6,578 nucleotides of DNA from JBBKWG01 sp037968835 (GTDB lineage Bacteria > Pseudomonadota > Alphaproteobacteria > Rhodobacterales > Rhodobacteraceae): the NCBI GenBank assembly GCA_037968835.1, contig JBBKWG010000075.1, forward strand, positions 1 to 6,578, written 5' to 3'. This document shows, one piece after another, positions 4,432-6,578 of the stretch; position 1 is the first letter of the stretch; every line of letters starts with the position of its first letter. The notes under the pieces were generated by a model that was not told the DNA's origin, did no database searches, and saw only the letters and a list, made by a program, of their open reading frames with translations. Position numbers and translations under genes: made by a program.

Positions 4432-5724
4432 TTAGCCGCCGGGCATCAGCTTGTAGATCGTGCCCTCATCAATGGCGGTGTAAAGCGCGCCATCCGGGCC
4501 CGTGACGACAGAACGGAAGCGACCGGATTCCATCGGCAAGGTCATCTCGGTCACGTCTACGACCTCGGTGCCGTCTTCGGTCAACTGGATCACGTCGATC
4601 CGCTGGCCTATGGGTGTGCCGCCGAAGCCGATGCCCATGATGCCGACGACCAGCGCACCGTTCCAGTCACCCCATGCCTCGCCGTTGAGGAACGCAGCCG
4701 AGGATGTGCCCTGCGACCAGCCGTTGTTGTTCCAGATCGGTGGCATGGCGTCGGGATAGGTGTCGAAGTCGGTCATCGGCATGAAGGCCGCCCGCTCGAA
4801 ACGGTTCATCCCATCTTCCTGGTTGGGGCTATAGCCGCAGTAGTTATCCGGGCAATCATCACGCCCGGCCATGTTCGGTCTAGGGTCCCAACCAGCATTG
4901 CCGCCATTTTCCAGCACAGTGATCTCGTCGGAGTGCCACGGCCCATGTTCGGCGGTGATCGCCATGCCGGTCGCGTTGAAGGCGATGCCTTGGACGTTGC
5001 GGTGACCATAGGTATAGGTCCGCTTGTCGAAGCCTTCGGGCGGGCTGTTTTCGGCGGCGGCATTGCCGTCGGTGTCGATGCGAAGCACCTTGGAGCCCAT
5101 CATCGTCGGGCTTTGCGGCACTTCGCCGTTATGGGTGTCACCCGTCGTCAGATAGAGATACCCGTCCGCCGCGTTGAACCGCACGCGACCGCCATTGTGC
5201 GCGCCGGGGCCGCCGAACGGGTGGTCAGAGGCGGCCATCTTGTAGGGAACGTCGTCGACGATGTCGGTCCGCTCGGAGACCGCCTTGAAATCGTCGGACA
5301 AGGTGAACCGCATCAGCCGGTTCGTGTGAGGGTCCGACATATTCGATGTGGAATAGACATAGATTTGGCGATTGTCGTCGAAGTTTGGATCAAAAGCGAC
5401 ACCCATCATGCCCGCTTGACCTTCGCAGAATAGGTCGGTGCCGTTCGAATTATAGCCCTCCGTTTCACCGACGCCGTAGATGGCATTGACCGTCCCGTCC
5501 GGCATGAGCACGGACAGGCCCTTGCATTTTTCCGTGAACAGCATTGTGCCGTCACCAAGGAACGCCATGTCCCAAGGGTTTTCCAGACCTTCCAGCACGA
5601 CTTCGCTTTGAAGACTGGTGGTGTTCATGCCGCTTTGGGCGAAGACCGGCGATGTCGCAATTGCTGCTCCGGCAATGACCGATGCGATTATCGGTAATGT
5701 CGAATGATACTTTGAAATAGACAT
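4432..5724 (-). CDS. PQQ-dependent sugar dehydrogenase (GSDH family), periplasmic
   Basis: A 430-residue exported quinoprotein predicted to oxidise an aldose or related sugar/aldehyde at PQQ and pass electrons to a periplasmic acceptor. The signal peptide is residues 1-29 (hydrophobic 10-22, cleavage after PVFA). The mature chain shows the six-bladed propeller landmarks of the glucose/sorbosone dehydrogenase family: LENPWDMAFLGDGTMLFTE (47-65), GMMGVAFDPNF (105-115), GAHNGGRVRF (174-183) with His176 at the place of the catalytic base His144 of Acinetobacter soluble glucose dehydrogenase, YLTTGD (191-196), YGHRNVQGIAF (239-249), AEHGPWHSDEITVLENGGNAGWDP (258-281) and a final GALYTAIDEGTIYKL. 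Four cysteines (67, 100, 291, 296) suggest two disulfides. GGAGG precedes the ATG by 5 bases. The natural substrate cannot be read from sequence; it may be closer to aldose sugar dehydrogenase than to true glucose dehydrogenase. The cytochrome c gene lies 167 bp upstream. Confidence 0.92.
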   Translation of the reverse strand: MSISKYHSTLPIIASVIAGAAIATSPVFAQSGMNTTSLQSEVVLEGLENPWDMAFLGDGTMLFTEKCKGLSVLMPDGTVNAIYGVGETEGYNSNGTDLFCEGQAGMMGVAFDPNFDDNRQIYVYSTSNMSDPHTNRLMRFTLSDDFKAVSERTDIVDDVPYKMAASDHPFGGPGAHNGGRVRFNAADGYLYLTTGDTHNGEVPQSPTMMGSKVLRIDTDGNAAAENSPPEGFDKRTYTYGHRNVQGIAFNATGMAITAEHGPWHSDEITVLENGGNAGWDPRPNMAGRDDCPDNYCGYSPNQEDGMNRFERAAFMPMTDFDTYPDAMPPIWNNNGWSQGTSSAAFLNGEAWGDWNGALVVGIMGIGFGGTPIGQRIDVIQLTEDGTEVVDVTEMTLPMESGRFRSVVTGPDGALYTAIDEGTIYKLMPGG

Positions 5725-5753
5725 ATAATCCTCCCATAGATGATGTGTCTCGC

Positions 5754-5788
5754 CCGACGGAAGGTTTTTACACTATGCCTTCGGTCCG
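5754..5788 (-). promoter_or_regulatory. Imperfect hairpin in the dehydrogenase leader
   Basis: CCGACGGAAGG (5754-5764) and CCTTCGGTCCG (5778-5788) can pair at 9 of 11 positions around a 13-base loop, about 30 bp upstream of the dehydrogenase start. There is no T run after it on the minus strand, so it is not a clean terminator. It may be a leader structure or a processing site between the cytochrome and dehydrogenase parts of one transcript. Confidence 0.3.
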
Positions 5789-5804
5789 CACAGGCGAGCC
5801 TTCA

Positions 5805-5833
5805 ACGCTAGATTGCAGAAGTTGCCCGGTCAA
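5805..5833 (-). promoter_or_regulatory. Weak candidate promoter for the dehydrogenase
   Basis: On the minus strand TTGACC (5828-5833, 5 of 6 to the -35 consensus) is followed after 17 bp by TAGCGT (5805-5810, 3 of 6 to the -10 consensus). The poor -10 keeps confidence low. Confidence 0.2.
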
Positions 5834-5891
5834 CGCCGTTCTTTCGCTAACGTCAGCAAATGATCGCTCACGCTAATTCATGCCCGAGAGT

Positions 5892-6257
5892 TCAGTCGAA
5901 TGCAGTGGCAACATAGACCGATATGTTAGCGATATCCTCGTCCGACAGCTTCTTGGCATGCTGGATCATCAGGATCGAGTTGGGACCGATCTTTTCTCCA
6001 GACCGATAGCGCTTGAGCATCTCCGTGATGTAGTCGGGATCCTTGTCGGACAACTTCGGATAGCTTGCAGCACCCTGTGCTTTGTTGCCGTGACACGCCC
6101 GGCAAGACTTCTGGAAAATCTTTTCAGCCGCCTCCAGATCAAACTCCTGCGAGGCCGAAGTCGTTTCAGTGGCGGTGGTGTCAGAAGCATTATTTCCCGC
6201 CTGTGCCGACAAACTACAAAGAATCAGCAAAACGCTTGAGGCAAGTATTCTCAACAT
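5892..6257 (-). CDS. Periplasmic class I cytochrome c
   Basis: A 121-residue exported monohaem cytochrome. The signal peptide is residues 1-20 (cleavage after SAQA). A Thr/Ser/Ala-rich linker of about 18 residues follows. The haem-binding motif CRACH is at 52-56 (Cys52, Cys55, axial His56), followed by GNKAQGAASYPKLSDKDPDYITEMLKRYRSGEK. The likely second axial ligand is Met97 in SILMIQHAKKLSDEDIANISVYVATAF, the usual C-terminal helix. Spacing and sequence resemble cytochromes c553 or half of a c4. GGAG lies 9 bases before the ATG. It is encoded just upstream of and on the same strand as the PQQ dehydrogenase, so it is a good candidate for that enzyme's electron acceptor, relaying to a terminal oxidase. 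Cys14 lies in the signal but lacks a lipobox. Confidence 0.92.
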   Translation of the reverse strand: MLRILASSVLLILCSLSAQAGNNASDTTATETTSASQEFDLEAAEKIFQKSCRACHGNKAQGAASYPKLSDKDPDYITEMLKRYRSGEKIGPNSILMIQHAKKLSDEDIANISVYVATAFD

Positions 6258-6578
6258 AGGAGCCGTCTCCGTTGCTCGGTTGGTGACGATCTATCTAAAC
6301 TGTCTTTGCGACGAGTCCAACGTTACTTAAGCACTATCGCCCACAGAGCGGCTTCAGTGCAATCTACGCAGTCAGCTAAGCAAAATAGTGGCTCACCGCC
6401 CACACCGGACCTTGGACTTTTGCGCAGCTTACAGCCACTCACTACCGCTGAACCCGGACATTGGCGCAGATGCAGCGAAATAGCGCTTCGTCCCGCACAC
6501 CGGAAATTGCGCGGGTTCCGATCAGTGTCCGCTAACACTCAAAATGAGGATTGACAGCGAACAACGGTATTCGGCATC
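6258..6578. other. Gene-free region upstream of cytochrome c with degenerate repeats
   Basis: No coding region is supported on either strand; the two open frames here overlap each other on opposite strands and lack ribosome binding sites. The cytochrome promoter should lie here, but only weak matches are seen: TTGGAC and TAGATA, 17 bp apart, on the minus strand just upstream of the gene. Degenerate repeats and small inverted repeats, such as CCCGC/GCGGG (6492-6496 and 6511-6515) and AGTGT/ACACT (6524-6528 and 6535-6539), fill the rest. Confidence 0.5.
6395..6510. repeat. Three degenerate repeats with a period of about 48 bp
   Basis: CCGGACCTTGG (6405-6415), CCGGACATTGG (6454-6464) and CCGGAAATTGC (6500-6510) are spaced 49 and 46 bp apart. 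Each is preceded by a CCGC-containing stretch. The copies have diverged, and only short cores are recognisable. Confidence 0.4.

Noticed and set aside
4933..5433. Plus-strand open frame of 166 codons
   Set aside because: It is antisense to the PQQ dehydrogenase, which has all family motifs, and is His/Val/Arg-rich as expected for a shadow frame.
6202..6224. Cys14 in the cytochrome signal peptide as a lipoprotein site
   Set aside because: The preceding residues LIL do not form a lipobox, and SAQA at 17-20 gives a good ordinary cleavage site.
6399..6415. CCCACACCGGAC resembles the tRNA fragment's CCCACACGGAC
   Set aside because: The likeness covers about 11 bases with a gap and does not continue into the T loop. 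It fits the local degenerate repeat better.
6306..6554. Overlapping open frames on both strands near the right edge
   Set aside because: Neither has a ribosome binding site, signal peptide or recognisable motif, and they cover a degenerate repeat region.
6551..6556. Perfect TTGACA on the plus strand
   Set aside because: No acceptable -10 element is within the remaining bases; the window ends before the expected position.

Overview
The window looks like chromosomal DNA of an alphaproteobacterium, most likely in or near the Rhodobacterales. This rests on moderate GC, good Shine-Dalgarno sequences, several Sec-exported or membrane proteins, a short type IV prepilin peptidase, a CCA-encoding tRNA-Thr fragment and the general look of the intergenic DNA. 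No rRNA or other taxonomic marker is present, so the placement is tentative.

Left part (1-1769): a DUF4331-family exported protein runs off the left edge on the minus strand. It is divergent from a 160-residue prepilin peptidase on the plus strand. The roughly 200 bp between them hold face-to-face promoter-like elements and two 6-2-6 palindromes whose centres lie 21 bp apart.

Middle part (1770-3996): positions 2009-2054 match the 3' half of tRNA-Thr(UGU) on the minus strand, ending just past the anticodon loop. About 160 bp further right comes an intact-length tyrosine recombinase and then a small AlpA/excisionase-like helix-turn-helix protein. This is the classic end of an element integrated at a tRNA gene. 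By geometry the element lies to the right of 2054, and the restored full tRNA-Thr should lie at its far end, which is not recognisable in this window. A 9-bp word (TGTCGGGTC) occurs upstream of the integrase gene and again after the helix-turn-helix gene; its 7-bp core is also tandemly repeated upstream of the integrase.

Right part (3997-6578): a small exported two-cysteine protein of unknown function on the plus strand converges, with a 3-bp gap, on a PQQ-dependent soluble sugar (glucose/sorbosone-type) dehydrogenase on the minus strand. Upstream of that, also on the minus strand, is a periplasmic class I cytochrome c. Dehydrogenase and cytochrome form a plausible periplasmic electron-transfer pair: sugar or aldehyde oxidised by PQQ, electrons passed to the haem. 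The last 320 bp hold no gene and contain degenerate repeats spaced about 48 bp apart. Whether the dehydrogenase and cytochrome are cargo of the element or old chromosomal neighbours cannot be decided from this window.
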